Source of the DNA: Candidatus Fermentibacterota bacterium
GTDB lineage: Bacteria > JAFGKV01
Length of the DNA stretch: 29,851 nt
Assembly (NCBI GenBank): GCA_016928395.1
Contig: JAFGKV010000272.1
Span: 1-29,851, forward strand
Direction: 5' to 3'
Position numbers and translations under genes: made by a program. Below, piece after piece: positions 7,555 through 16,930 of the stretch. Each line of letters begins with the position of its first letter. The stretch's first letter is position 1. The notes beneath the pieces were generated by a model, which was given only the letters and a program-made list of their open reading frames with translations, was not told where the DNA came from and ran no database searches.

Positions 7555-9123
7555 CTATTCACTCTCATCATACGCGAGATGCGCGAGGGTATCAGGGCGC
7601 ACGTCTGCCCGCAGATCAAGTGCGGCCTCGTAGCGGACCGGATCCGCCAGGAACGCCAGTGCTACATGCACCAACGTGTCGGTAGCCGCGAGATACTTCG
7701 AGGCCCCGGAGTCGGGCCACCACCGTCGAGCCAGCTCCGCACCAAAGAACTGCCGCGCCGCGGGATGTCCGTCGCGCAGGGCTGAGGCCAATGCGGCGGC
7801 CGAGTCGGGATTCGATGCAGCCAGAGGTGAGTTGTGCGCCAGCCAGGTACCGGCCGTACGAAGCAGGCTATCGTCGACCTGCAACTCAGTAGGTCCCCGG
7901 GGAGGGTGAACCACGCGGGCAACGGAGTCCATCCACGCAACGGGAAGTGCATCGGCGAGCTCTGCCTCAAGGAAGGCGGGAGTCGGTTCTTCTACCAGGA
8001 TATTGGGCACCACGCCGACCCGGGGCGGAGTCGTAGGCGCGAGTCGCGTCGTGTCAACACCTCCCAACTCGCGATCGATGCAGTAGCCGTGAGGCGTGAA
8101 CCACCGCGCGGTTGTGATCTTCACCGCATTGCCATCGCCCAACTCACGGATCTCCTGCACGGTGCCCTTGCCGAAGGTCGGCCGCCCTACGACGATACCG
8201 CGGCGGTTCTCCTGAAGGGCTCCGGCGACGATTTCTGACCCGCTGGCGGTTCCCTCCTCGACCAGCGCGACCACCGGAAGGCTGTCGATACCGGGAGTAA
8301 CGCTCGCGTGGTCTGTCCGCTGGCTTCCTTGGCGCCCAATGGTATAGCAGATGGGTACGCCCTCGGCGAAAAGCAAGTCCGCCACGCCGACAGCTTTGTC
8401 TAGGAGGCCTCCGGGATTGGCCCGAAGGTCCAAGATGATCCCGGCGCATCCTTCCTTCACACTCCTCTGCAGCGCATCCCTGGACTGCTCGACCGCCGTG
8501 GTAGTGAAGGAAGCCAGCCGGACATAGCCGTAGCGACGGTTGTCCGGGCCCCGCAGCGTGAAGCTGTAGGGAACGGTGGGAATCGTAATCATGCGCCGCT
8601 GGATTCTCAAGACCAGATCATCGCTGAAACCCTTGCGGCGCAGAGTAAGTTCAACCCATGATCCTGGAGACCCTCGCATCAGCGCCACTGCCCGGCGTAG
8701 TGGAAGAGCCTGCGTTGTCTGGCCGTCTATCTCGACAATGACATCGGCAGGCCTGAGGCCTGCTTCAGCGGAGGGTGACCCTTCAAGTGGTGCCACAACG
8801 GTGATGAATCCACCCCGGCTGGCAACAACAACGCCGACGCCACCGAAGGTGCCCTCCGCCTCCTGGCGAACTGCTTCCAGGTCCTCGGAGTCAAGATAGG
8901 TGCTATGCTGATCGAGGGATTCCACCATGGATCGCAGCGCATAGTCCACAAGCACCGACACGTCAACAGGGTCCACATAGGCATCGCGCACTATGGAGAG
9001 ACTCTGGCCCAGCAGCTCCAAATCCCGGTACACGTTAGAGGATCCGGTGGCATTCACCCCGACTGCTGCCGCACAGACCGCGAGGCCGACTGCCGCAGCC
9101 AGCACATGGCGAACACGGTTCAT
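7555..9123 (-). CDS. S41 C-terminal processing protease (CtpA-like)
   Basis: A 522-residue exported serine protease. A signal peptide covers about residues 1-26, a PDZ domain about 88-165, and the S41 catalytic core about 190-370. The Ser-Lys pair is visible as S294 in EEGTASGSEI and K319 in RPTFGKGTVQ, 25 residues apart as in D1-processing proteases. A region of about 150 residues after the core matches no domain I know. The ATG at 9123 has GGAG at 9130-9133, 6 nt upstream; an in-frame TTG at 9135 lies in the ribosome-binding site and is unlikely. Family members trim periplasmic proteins or degrade tagged ones, including cell-wall hydrolases. It precedes ruvX and mltG on the same strand. Confidence 0.95.
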   Translation of the reverse strand: MNRVRHVLAAAVGLAVCAAAVGVNATGSSNVYRDLELLGQSLSIVRDAYVDPVDVSVLVDYALRSMVESLDQHSTYLDSEDLEAVRQEAEGTFGGVGVVVASRGGFITVVAPLEGSPSAEAGLRPADVIVEIDGQTTQALPLRRAVALMRGSPGSWVELTLRRKGFSDDLVLRIQRRMITIPTVPYSFTLRGPDNRRYGYVRLASFTTTAVEQSRDALQRSVKEGCAGIILDLRANPGGLLDKAVGVADLLFAEGVPICYTIGRQGSQRTDHASVTPGIDSLPVVALVEEGTASGSEIVAGALQENRRGIVVGRPTFGKGTVQEIRELGDGNAVKITTARWFTPHGYCIDRELGGVDTTRLAPTTPPRVGVVPNILVEEPTPAFLEAELADALPVAWMDSVARVVHPPRGPTELQVDDSLLRTAGTWLAHNSPLAASNPDSAAALASALRDGHPAARQFFGAELARRWWPDSGASKYLAATDTLVHVALAFLADPVRYEAALDLRADVRPDTLAHLAYDESE

Positions 9124-9129
9124 CTGTAT

Positions 9130-9133
9130 CTCC
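9130..9133 (-). promoter_or_regulatory. Ribosome-binding site of the S41 protease gene
   Basis: GGAG, 6 nt before the ATG at 9123. It fixes the start, because the longer frame's TTG at 9133-9135 overlaps this site. Confidence 0.7.
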
Positions 9134-9332
9134 AATCAGGGGACAGAGGTGGCGGGCGTGACCATAGAAATCATCAAGAGCTCAAACCCGCAAGGGCGAG
9201 CCCAACTTAGAGGGTCTGCACGCCGCAGGCAATACTGCCCTGCTATGCTCTCTTCCCTGTTGCCGTTGCGTCACGAAGCGGCAAGGCCGTAGTTGATCGA
9301 TCCTCTGCGAGAATCCAGAACTGGAGTGTAGT

Positions 9333-10409
9333 ATGGGCACAGTCCCGGATGACGGCGCGGCGCGACCGCGCATATCCCTTGTCATTGCGGCCCGCAACGC
9401 ATCCGGGTTCATCCACCCCGTGATGGCCAGCATTCGGCGATCCGAAACGGCAACCATGGAAGTCGTGGTGGTCGACGACTGCTCCACCGACGATACGGCG
9501 GAGCTGGCCACGATGCTGGGTGCCAAGCTCGTCAGGCTGGAGTCCCCTGCCGGTGCGGCTGCGGCGCGCAATGCCGGGGCGCGGGAGGCCACCGGCGATG
9601 TGGTGATGTTCATCGATCATGACTGCTGCCTGTGTGAGGATACCATCGACCGGGTGCTGGAAGCTATGGCGCGATACCGGGGAGAGGTGGTCCTGGGAGG
9701 AACGTATACCCTTGAGCCGTTCGATGCTCACCGTTTCGCGTCCTGCCTCCAATCGCTCCATGTGCACTATTCCGAGACGAGACGCCCCGATCCTGACTAC
9801 ATTGCGTCCCATTGCTTCATCATGGTCCGGGCCCTGTTTCTCCGGGAGGGGGGGTTTCCCGAGGCGCTCTCCCTGCTGCTCGCCAATGGGTGCTGCCAGG
9901 ATGTGCTCTTCTCCCATCTCCTGAGACGACGTGGGTACCGCCTGGTGATGGACCCATCACTTCAGGTTCGCCACATCTTCAACTTCACAGTGCGACACAG
10001 TATCTTCAACGCATTCTGGAAGAGCAGGGCGTGGACCCGTTTCGCCCTGTCGGAAGGATCTCTTCTCAGAGACTCAGGATCGGCCAGCTCCGAGATGAAG
10101 GTCTCCTCGGTTCTCCTTACCTTGGCGCTGGCGTCGCTAATGGCATCGGCGTGGTGGAAACCAATGGCCCTGGCAAGCCTCGCCCTGGCCGCGGCGTCTT
10201 TGGCGGCCAACGCCCGGTTGTATGCGTTCATCTTTCGCCACAAGGGAACATGGTTCACCCTTCGGGCCGCCGGTCTCTACTCTCTCCAGCTCTTGGCGGT
10301 GGTTGCGGGTGGCGTGGCGGGATTGGCCCAGGGACCGCTGACCCCGGCCCGGAACGCCCCAGCATCCGAGGGCAGCTGTGGTTCAACCACGAACATGGGG
10401 CGTTCCTGA
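9333..10409 (+). CDS. Family 2 glycosyltransferase with C-terminal membrane segments
   Basis: A 358-residue GT-A fold enzyme. The nucleotide-sugar binding start is PRISLVIAARNASGF, followed by VVVVDDCSTDDT (D48-D49), AGAAAARNAGA and the metal-binding FIDHDC (D95, D97). Roughly residues 255-335 contain two or three hydrophobic segments, so it is probably bound to the inner membrane. Such enzymes build lipid-linked or surface polysaccharides; donor and acceptor cannot be inferred. The ATG at 9333 has GGAG at 9323-9326, 6 nt upstream. The last 54 coding bases and the stop lie within or beside a perfect 10-bp inverted repeat. Confidence 0.93.
   Translation: MGTVPDDGAARPRISLVIAARNASGFIHPVMASIRRSETATMEVVVVDDCSTDDTAELATMLGAKLVRLESPAGAAAARNAGAREATGDVVMFIDHDCCLCEDTIDRVLEAMARYRGEVVLGGTYTLEPFDAHRFASCLQSLHVHYSETRRPDPDYIASHCFIMVRALFLREGGFPEALSLLLANGCCQDVLFSHLLRRRGYRLVMDPSLQVRHIFNFTVRHSIFNAFWKSRAWTRFALSEGSLLRDSGSASSEMKVSSVLLTLALASLMASAWWKPMALASLALAAASLAANARLYAFIFRHKGTWFTLRAAGLYSLQLLAVVAGGVAGLAQGPLTPARNAPASEGSCGSTTNMGRS
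10351..10406 (+). repeat. Inverted repeat at the end of the glycosyltransferase gene
   Basis: The arms GGAACGCCCC (10351-10360) and GGGGCGTTCC (10397-10406) are perfect complements and end one base before the stop codon. The 36-nt interior contains a second small hairpin, GTGG-TTCAA-CCAC (10378-10390). In RNA this could form a strong two-tier stem-loop. No T-run follows, so it is not a standard intrinsic terminator; it may stop or stabilise the mRNA end. Confidence 0.5.
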
Positions 10410-10465
10410 AGCCGGTTCCCTTCCAAGAGAGCGCCGGCGTCTTGGGGAGTCAGGGCGTGCCGGGG

Positions 10466-10494
10466 TTGAAGACGCAGGGCCTCTGTCGTACCTT
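10466..10494 (+). promoter_or_regulatory. Possible promoter of the GAPDH gene
   Basis: TTGAAG (10466-10471) and TACCTT (10489-10494) are 17 bp apart in the 212-bp gap before the GAPDH gene. The -35 box is good, the -10 box weak. The implied leader is about 120 nt. A 7-bp inverted repeat, GCGTCTT (10437-10443) and AAGACGC (10469-10475), overlaps the -35 box. Confidence 0.3.
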
Positions 10495-10537
10495 GCTGCG
10501 AAAGTGCCTGCTGGTGGGTGACCGTATCCTTCGGTGA

Positions 10538-11620
<1,083 letters not shown>

Positions 11621-11926
11621 CAGGAGTCGAAATCCTCTCGTGCACTGCTGTATCGTGGGGCGGGGCGTTACCTCCCTTCCCCGCGGTGCATCGAGGCGTC
11701 CTCTCCTGAGGTTGGCCGCATCACGGGGTGTCCCTGCATGCCATGCGCATGATGCAGCCCTCGGTGGATCGGCCCCTCTCCCCACGTGTGCCTGCCCTGC
11801 TGAAGGAACCCGTGTGGGGGGGCAAGGCGGCAGACATACCACGAGCGTGCTCGTCAGTGGGCCGACTCGGAATCCGGCGCAACCCATGAAGAACGCCTGT
11901 TCCCGCACAAGAAGGGGGATTTCCCA
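11621..11926. other. Intergenic region between GAPDH and tex
   Basis: About 306 bp without a convincing gene. An imperfect hairpin can form between CTCCCCAC (11778-11785) and GTGGGGGG (11814-11821), with a loop of about 28 nt and no following T-run. No riboswitch or RNA family was recognised. The tex ribosome-binding site lies at its right end. Confidence 0.4.
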
Positions 11927-14248
11927 GTGACGCCTGAACTCATCGTCGCCCAACGCACGCACATCGACTCGATTGCGGCCGAGCTTGCGGTGGCTCCGCA
12001 TCAGGTAGAGGCAACCGCCGCCCTTCTGGGGGACGACGCCACCGTCCCGTTTATCGCCCGCTACCGCAAGGAGGCAACCGGCGGTTTGGACGAGGTGGCC
12101 ATCCTTGCTATACGAGATCGTCTCGAGCAGCTCACAGCCCTTGATGCGCGGCGGGCTGCAATCCTGAAGTCACTGCGTGAACAGGGAAAGCTTACCGAGG
12201 AATTGGCCGGTATGGTCGCGGCGGCGCAGACCATGGCGACCCTGGAGGATGTCTACCTCCCCCACCGTCCCAAGCGCCGAACCCGCGCGATCGTGGCCCG
12301 CGAGAAGGGACTGGAGCCTCTCGCATCCCTGCTGCTGGCCCAGGGCGACATCGATCCGGATGCGCAGGCCACGGCGTTCGTTGACGAGGGCAAGGGTGTT
12401 TCCTCTGTCGAGGCCGCCCTTGAAGGGGCGAGGGATATCCTGGCCGAGTGGGTCAGCGAAGACGCCAACACCCGGGCTTCGTTGCGTGCATTGTTCCGGG
12501 AACGGGCCACTATTCGCTCCAAGGTTGTCTCGGGCAAAGAGGATACGGGCGGCAACTTCCGTGACTACTTCGCGTGGGAAGAAATGGCTGCCACTGCACC
12601 ATCCCATCGCATTCTGGCCATCCGCCGGGGATCGGATGAGGGCATACTCACCACGCGAATTCTTCCCCCGGAGGAAGACGCCCTTGGCATCGTCGAGCGG
12701 CACTTCCTTCGCGGTGAATCTCCGGCGACTGCCCAGGTGCGCAGCGCCGTGCATGACAGCTACCGGCGCCTCCTGGGGCCATCACTGGAGAACGAGATTC
12801 GCGCGGAGATCAAGGAGCGGGCTGACCGGGAAGCCATCGCCGTCTTCTCCCAGAACCTACGAAACCTGCTGCTGGCGCCACCCCTGGGCCAAAAGGCCGT
12901 GCTTGCCATCGACCCCGGGCTGCGCACGGGGTGCAAGGTGGTCTGCCTCGATCGACAGGGCAGGCTCCTGCACTCCGAAACGCTCTATCCTCTGGCTCCC
13001 TTCGGCAAGGTCGATGAGGCTCGAACCAGGCTGCAGGAGCTAGCCCGCCAATTCGGCATCGAGGCGCTCGCCGTGGGCAACGGCACGGGCGGAAGAGAGA
13101 CCTATGCCGTGTGCCGCGCCATCGATTTCGGGACCTCGATTCCCGTGGTGATGGTGAACGAGAGCGGCGCCTCGGTGTACTCCGCCTCGGAAGTGGCCCG
13201 GGAGGAGTTCCCTGATCGCGATGTCACGGTCAGGGGCGCGATCTCCATCGGTCGGCGCCTCATGGATCCGCTGGCGGAGCTGGTCAAGGTCGACCCGAAG
13301 GCCATCGGGGTGGGCCAGTACCAGCATGATGTTGACCAGAAGGCCCTTCGCCGCGCACTGGACGACGTAGTCACCAGTTGCGTGAATGCAGTTGGCGTCG
13401 AGGTCAACACGGCGAGCGCGCAGCTCTTGCGCTACGTATCAGGGCTGTCGGAGCGCCTGGCGAGTGCGCTGGTCGTCCATCGGGATACCCACGGTCCCTT
13501 CACTTCGCGAATCGAGCTTGAGGCGGTGGGCGGAATCGGCCCGAAGACCTTCCAGCAGGCCGCCGGGTTCCTCCGTATCCGCGAGGGGAGCAATCCTCTG
13601 GATGCGTCAGGCGTTCACCCCGAGCGCTATGCTTTGGTGGAGACGATGGCCCACGACGCAGGCTGCACGGTGACTGACCTCATGGGGCACGGCGGGTGGA
13701 GAGAAAAGGTGGATATGACGCGCTACGTCTCCGGCGACGTAGGCATGCCGACCCTGCGTGACATCATGGCTGAGCTGGCAAAGCCTGGGCGGGATCCGCG
13801 GCGCAGCTTCGAGCCGGTGCCCTTCATGGATGGCATCAAGGATCTCGCCGATCTCAAACCCGGCATGAGGCTTCCTGGAGTGGTAACCAATGTGACGGCC
13901 TTCGGAGCGTTCGTAGACGTGGGTGTGCACCAGGATGGCCTGGTGCACATCAGCCAACTGGCGGATCGTTTCGTCCGCGACCCCCACGAGGTAGTCAAGG
14001 TCAACCAGCAGGTGACCGCCACGGTTCTCAACGTCGACACAGAGCGCCAACGGATTTCCCTCTCTCTTCGTCATTGCCCGGATGAGAGACCTCGCACCAC
14101 GACTACGGGCGAGCGGCCCACGCGCCGGCAACCGCAGCGGCGACCTGCCCGAAAACCCACCCCTCCGCCCAAGCCCGCCTCGCCTCCCCCGAACAATCCT
14201 TTCGGCCAGCTGCTGGAACAGCTTCAGAAGCCTAAGAGGAAAGGGTGA
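11927..14248 (+). CDS. tex: Transcription accessory protein Tex (S1 RNA-binding)
   Basis: A 773-residue, full-length Tex/YhgF protein, a nucleic-acid-binding factor acting with RNA polymerase and also linked to stress and toxin expression in some bacteria. The N-terminal helical part contains VPFIARYRKEATGGLDE. The YqgF-like domain starts at VLAIDPGLRTG (D329); a helix-hairpin-helix region (about 500-565) has VGGIGPKTFQQAAGFLRI. The S1 domain (about 646-715) runs from GMRLPGVVTNVTAFGAFVDVG to RISLSLR. The last ~55 residues are Pro/Arg/Lys-rich and of low complexity, probably a flexible nucleic-acid-binding tail. It starts with GTG at 11927 after the A/G-rich GAAGGGGGAT at 11911-11920. Confidence 0.97.
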   Translation: MTPELIVAQRTHIDSIAAELAVAPHQVEATAALLGDDATVPFIARYRKEATGGLDEVAILAIRDRLEQLTALDARRAAILKSLREQGKLTEELAGMVAAAQTMATLEDVYLPHRPKRRTRAIVAREKGLEPLASLLLAQGDIDPDAQATAFVDEGKGVSSVEAALEGARDILAEWVSEDANTRASLRALFRERATIRSKVVSGKEDTGGNFRDYFAWEEMAATAPSHRILAIRRGSDEGILTTRILPPEEDALGIVERHFLRGESPATAQVRSAVHDSYRRLLGPSLENEIRAEIKERADREAIAVFSQNLRNLLLAPPLGQKAVLAIDPGLRTGCKVVCLDRQGRLLHSETLYPLAPFGKVDEARTRLQELARQFGIEALAVGNGTGGRETYAVCRAIDFGTSIPVVMVNESGASVYSASEVAREEFPDRDVTVRGAISIGRRLMDPLAELVKVDPKAIGVGQYQHDVDQKALRRALDDVVTSCVNAVGVEVNTASAQLLRYVSGLSERLASALVVHRDTHGPFTSRIELEAVGGIGPKTFQQAAGFLRIREGSNPLDASGVHPERYALVETMAHDAGCTVTDLMGHGGWREKVDMTRYVSGDVGMPTLRDIMAELAKPGRDPRRSFEPVPFMDGIKDLADLKPGMRLPGVVTNVTAFGAFVDVGVHQDGLVHISQLADRFVRDPHEVVKVNQQVTATVLNVDTERQRISLSLRHCPDERPRTTTTGERPTRRQPQRRPARKPTPPPKPASPPPNNPFGQLLEQLQKPKRKG

Positions 14249-14530
14249 ATCTGAGCTCAGGGGCAGTGTGATTAGGGTTCCAAAGGTAGGTCCCGCGGTA
14301 GACCATATCGGCAGGGTTCGGTGTTCAGTATCGAAACCGCACGAAGATGCGGCCCCCCTTTCGTGTGGTATGATGTGCGCACGGGTCTACGGACACACCC
14401 CTCCCTTGCGGCAGGCGGCAGATGGCACTCGCCAGTCCGAGGTTGACTGAGAACCGCGAGCGAAGCGACCCCGAGGCCCACTGAACTCTCACCACCATCC
14501 CCCTACTCCCCGAATCACGCGCGGGTCGCG
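14249..14530. other. Convergent intergenic region between tex and the SUMF1-like gene
   Basis: About 282 bp without a supported gene. It holds an imperfect inverted repeat, ACCGCACGAA (14336-14345) with TTCGTGTGGT (14360-14369), ten pairs with one G-T. Its site between two convergent genes fits a bidirectional transcription end, but there is no T-run. A smaller hairpin, CCGCA/TGCGG, competes within it. Confidence 0.35.
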
Positions 14531-15472
14531 TCAGAGCGTACCGCGAACGATGCGAAATCCCATTTCGCTGCCCCGATACCCCGGGAGTCGCCCATCGCGA
14601 AAATCGGGGCGGCACTTCGCCGCCTGGTAACGCCACGCGCCCCCCCGATCAACCCGGACCGTTCCCGTGTCCGCACCCATGGGATCGGCGAAAGAACCTG
14701 CAGCAAGGGGCCCAAGCCAGTCATGGCACCATTCCCAGACATTCCCGAGCGTATCGTGAAGTCCCCAGGCATTCGGCTCCCGTCCGCCCACAGGCAGCGT
14801 ACCGCAACGAGCGCACTGCTCCTGCCTGCCCAGCCAGGCCGCGCACTCCTCGCCGCCTTCATAGGTGACGCAGCTGTTGCCCCCGTACCAGGCAATGCGG
14901 CCCAGCTCAGGCGAGTGGTTCGGGCTGACGATGGTCATTCCGCCCGAGTACAACGCCGTATTCGTGCCTGCCCGGCAGGCGTACTCCCACTCAGCCTCTG
15001 TGGGCAGCCGATACCCATTGGCCAACCGGTCTAGGGCCCAATTCTCCTCATGATAGCACGGCTGCAGACCTTCCAACTCGCTGAGCCGGTTGCAGAACGC
15101 TGCTGCGTCGAACCACGATACCTGCTCCACGGGGCACTGGCCGCCGCACCCAACGAAGCGGGAGGGATTCGTCCCCATGACGGTCTCATACTGGGTTTGG
15201 GTCACCTCGTACTTGCCAATCCAGAATCCGCGCAATGCGACCGTGCGGTACGGCTCTTCACCCCCCCGGGGATCATCCCAAGGCATGGCGGCGGTGAAAC
15301 TGCCCGGAGGTATCCACATCATCATGATGCTCGCGGTGTGCGTCGCAAGACTTTCTCTCGGGCGGGGTTCATTGTCTCCCCGTCCAGCACAACGAACCCC
15401 GACGGCGGCGACCAGAACAGAGGCAGCCAGGCATACCCCTACCTCGGCTCGGCGAGGCAGGCCGAGAATCAA
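14531..15472 (-). CDS. SUMF1/formylglycine-generating-enzyme-like protein
   Basis: A 313-residue protein with an N-terminal hydrophobic segment (about 11-27), so probably exported or membrane-tethered, and an SUMF1/FGE domain. Family marks are FWIGKYEVTQTQYETVM, PVEQVSWFDAAAFCNRLS, YRLPTEAEWEYACRAG, LGNVWEWCHDW and the terminal MGFRIVR. True formylglycine-generating enzymes have two Cys in a CHRSYC-like motif after RGGS; here the stretch is RGGAWRYQAAKC, with only C287, so sulfatase activation is doubtful. It may be a substrate- or sugar-binding variant; the domain is common with changed function. The start is TTG at 15472, overlapping the glgC stop (TTGA), with only a weak ribosome-binding site. 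No sulfatase gene is in the window. Confidence 0.9.
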   Translation of the reverse strand: MILGLPRRAEVGVCLAASVLVAAVGVRCAGRGDNEPRPRESLATHTASIMMMWIPPGSFTAAMPWDDPRGGEEPYRTVALRGFWIGKYEVTQTQYETVMGTNPSRFVGCGGQCPVEQVSWFDAAAFCNRLSELEGLQPCYHEENWALDRLANGYRLPTEAEWEYACRAGTNTALYSGGMTIVSPNHSPELGRIAWYGGNSCVTYEGGEECAAWLGRQEQCARCGTLPVGGREPNAWGLHDTLGNVWEWCHDWLGPLAAGSFADPMGADTGTVRVDRGGAWRYQAAKCRPDFRDGRLPGYRGSEMGFRIVRGTL

Positions 15473-16725
15473 ATCACCGCACCCGAAGGAAGGACGGCGT
15501 TCTTTTCGATGACCACCAAACCCTCGCGAATGGAAAAGCCGGCACCCTCGAAGTCCTGCGCACCCCGTTCATTGACGATGCGGCACCCCTCACCGATCCG
15601 GGCATTCTTGTCGATAATGGCGTTCTTGATATGGCAATGATCGCCGATGCCAAGCCGTGGCACATGGCCGTCGATGGGAGGGCCGTCAGGTTCCCTCAGT
15701 TCAAAGAAGTCGGCACCCATCACATAGCTGTTCTCGATGACTGTGCCGATGCCAATCTTAGAACGGATGCCGATGACGGAATCCTCGATGCGCTTGGCCA
15801 GGATGATACACCCGTCGGCGATCAGCGATTGCCGGATCAGGCAGCCGTCGATCACGGTGGCGGGTAAGAACCTCGGACGGGAAAACAGAGGATTGCTTTC
15901 ACTGTACAGCCTGAAATGGGGATCAAGTTCTGCCAACGATAGGTTGGCCCGGTGAAACGATTCCATTGTCCCGATGTCTTCCCAATACCCCTGGAAGGTA
16001 TGGGCGACGACGCGATGAGTGTTCATGGCCATGGGAATGACCTGGCGCCCGAAGTCCTCCTCTTCACGCCCTTCCAGCAGTTCGCGCAGTACCGACAGGC
16101 GAAAGGCGTAGATTCCCATGGATGCCAGGAAGGTCCGTTGCTCGCCCCGCCCGATGGCAAAACCCTCCAGCGCATCAGGATCAGGGGGTTTCTCGACAAA
16201 CTGGATGACGCGCCCATCAGGCGCCACGCGCATGAGGCCGAACCTATTAGCATCGACGGGGGATACAGGAATAACGGACAGAGTCACATCCGCACCGCTG
16301 GACACGTGGGTATCGAGCATTTCGCGGAAATCCATGCGGTAGAGATGGTCCGCAGCCAGAATGAGAATGTCCTGGTGTTTGCCGCTGAGGAATCGGGTAA
16401 GATTCTTCCGCACGGCATCGGCCGTACCCTGGAACCAGTCATCATGGCTTATGGTCTGTTCGGCTGCCAGGATATCCACGAATCCGCGACCAAAGGCGTC
16501 GAACTTGTAGGTTCGACTCACGTGACGGGCCAGGGACACGGAGTTGAATTGGGTGAGTACGTATACTTCCCGCAACCCTGAGTTAATGCAGTTGGAGAGC
16601 GGAATATCGATGAGGCGGTACTTGCCTCCCAAGGGGACCGCGGGTTTGCATCGATACTTCGTCAAGGGGTATAGCCGCGTGCCCCGGCCTCCGCCGAGGA
16701 CTGCAACGAGAGTCGATCTGCGCAT
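15469..16725 (-). CDS. glgC: Glucose-1-phosphate adenylyltransferase (ADP-glucose pyrophosphorylase)
   Basis: A 418-residue enzyme making ADP-glucose for glycogen synthesis. The nucleotidyltransferase N-terminus has VLGGGRGTRLYPLTKYRCKP, then KYRLIDIPLSNCINSG, WFQGTADAVRKN and DHLYRMDF. VEKPP and a C-terminal left-handed helix domain with hexapeptide-like repeats follow. The motif set and the end (GLVVIEKNAVLPSGAVI) resemble cyanobacterial/plant-type enzymes more than the enteric type. The ATG at 16725 is preceded by GGAGGT (16730-16735). It is transcribed from the promoter at 16767-16795 and is followed by an overlapping SUMF1-like gene. No other glycogen genes are in the window. Confidence 0.97.
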   Translation of the reverse strand: MRRSTLVAVLGGGRGTRLYPLTKYRCKPAVPLGGKYRLIDIPLSNCINSGLREVYVLTQFNSVSLARHVSRTYKFDAFGRGFVDILAAEQTISHDDWFQGTADAVRKNLTRFLSGKHQDILILAADHLYRMDFREMLDTHVSSGADVTLSVIPVSPVDANRFGLMRVAPDGRVIQFVEKPPDPDALEGFAIGRGEQRTFLASMGIYAFRLSVLRELLEGREEEDFGRQVIPMAMNTHRVVAHTFQGYWEDIGTMESFHRANLSLAELDPHFRLYSESNPLFSRPRFLPATVIDGCLIRQSLIADGCIILAKRIEDSVIGIRSKIGIGTVIENSYVMGADFFELREPDGPPIDGHVPRLGIGDHCHIKNAIIDKNARIGEGCRIVNERGAQDFEGAGFSIREGLVVIEKNAVLPSGAVI

Positions 16726-16766
16726 GGCGACCTCCGAAGATCATCGGGAAACCATCAGAGGTACAC

Positions 16767-16795
16767 ATAGTACACCGCGACGTCCCGCAAATCAA
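16767..16795 (-). promoter_or_regulatory. Sigma70-like promoter of glgC
   Basis: On the minus strand TTGATT (16790-16795) and TACTAT (16767-16772) are 17 bp apart, and the -10 box is preceded by GTG. The start of transcription would be near 16760, giving a leader of about 35 nt before the glgC ATG. Confidence 0.6.
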
Positions 16796-16843
16796 AGCCT
16801 CGCAACAGAGCGAAAAGAGCAGTCCTCTCAGGGATGAGGGGCC

Positions 16844-16867
16844 GGATGAATGGACGAATGGATGAAG
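16844..16867. repeat. Three-copy 8-bp tandem repeat
   Basis: GGATGAAT, GGACGAAT and GGATGAAG follow each other directly in the gap between the COG3014-like gene end and the glgC promoter. Function unknown; perhaps a binding site or simple slippage product. Confidence 0.4.
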
Positions 16868-16930
16868 ACGAGGGAGAGCGGGCTGCTCCTGTGAACCGTA
16901 CCCGGCGACCTCCTCGCGGAGCGGGCAGCG

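Noticed and set aside
14369-14374. TATGAT, a -10-like box downstream of tex
   Set aside because: No -35 box at 16-18 bp and no gene follows on the plus strand.
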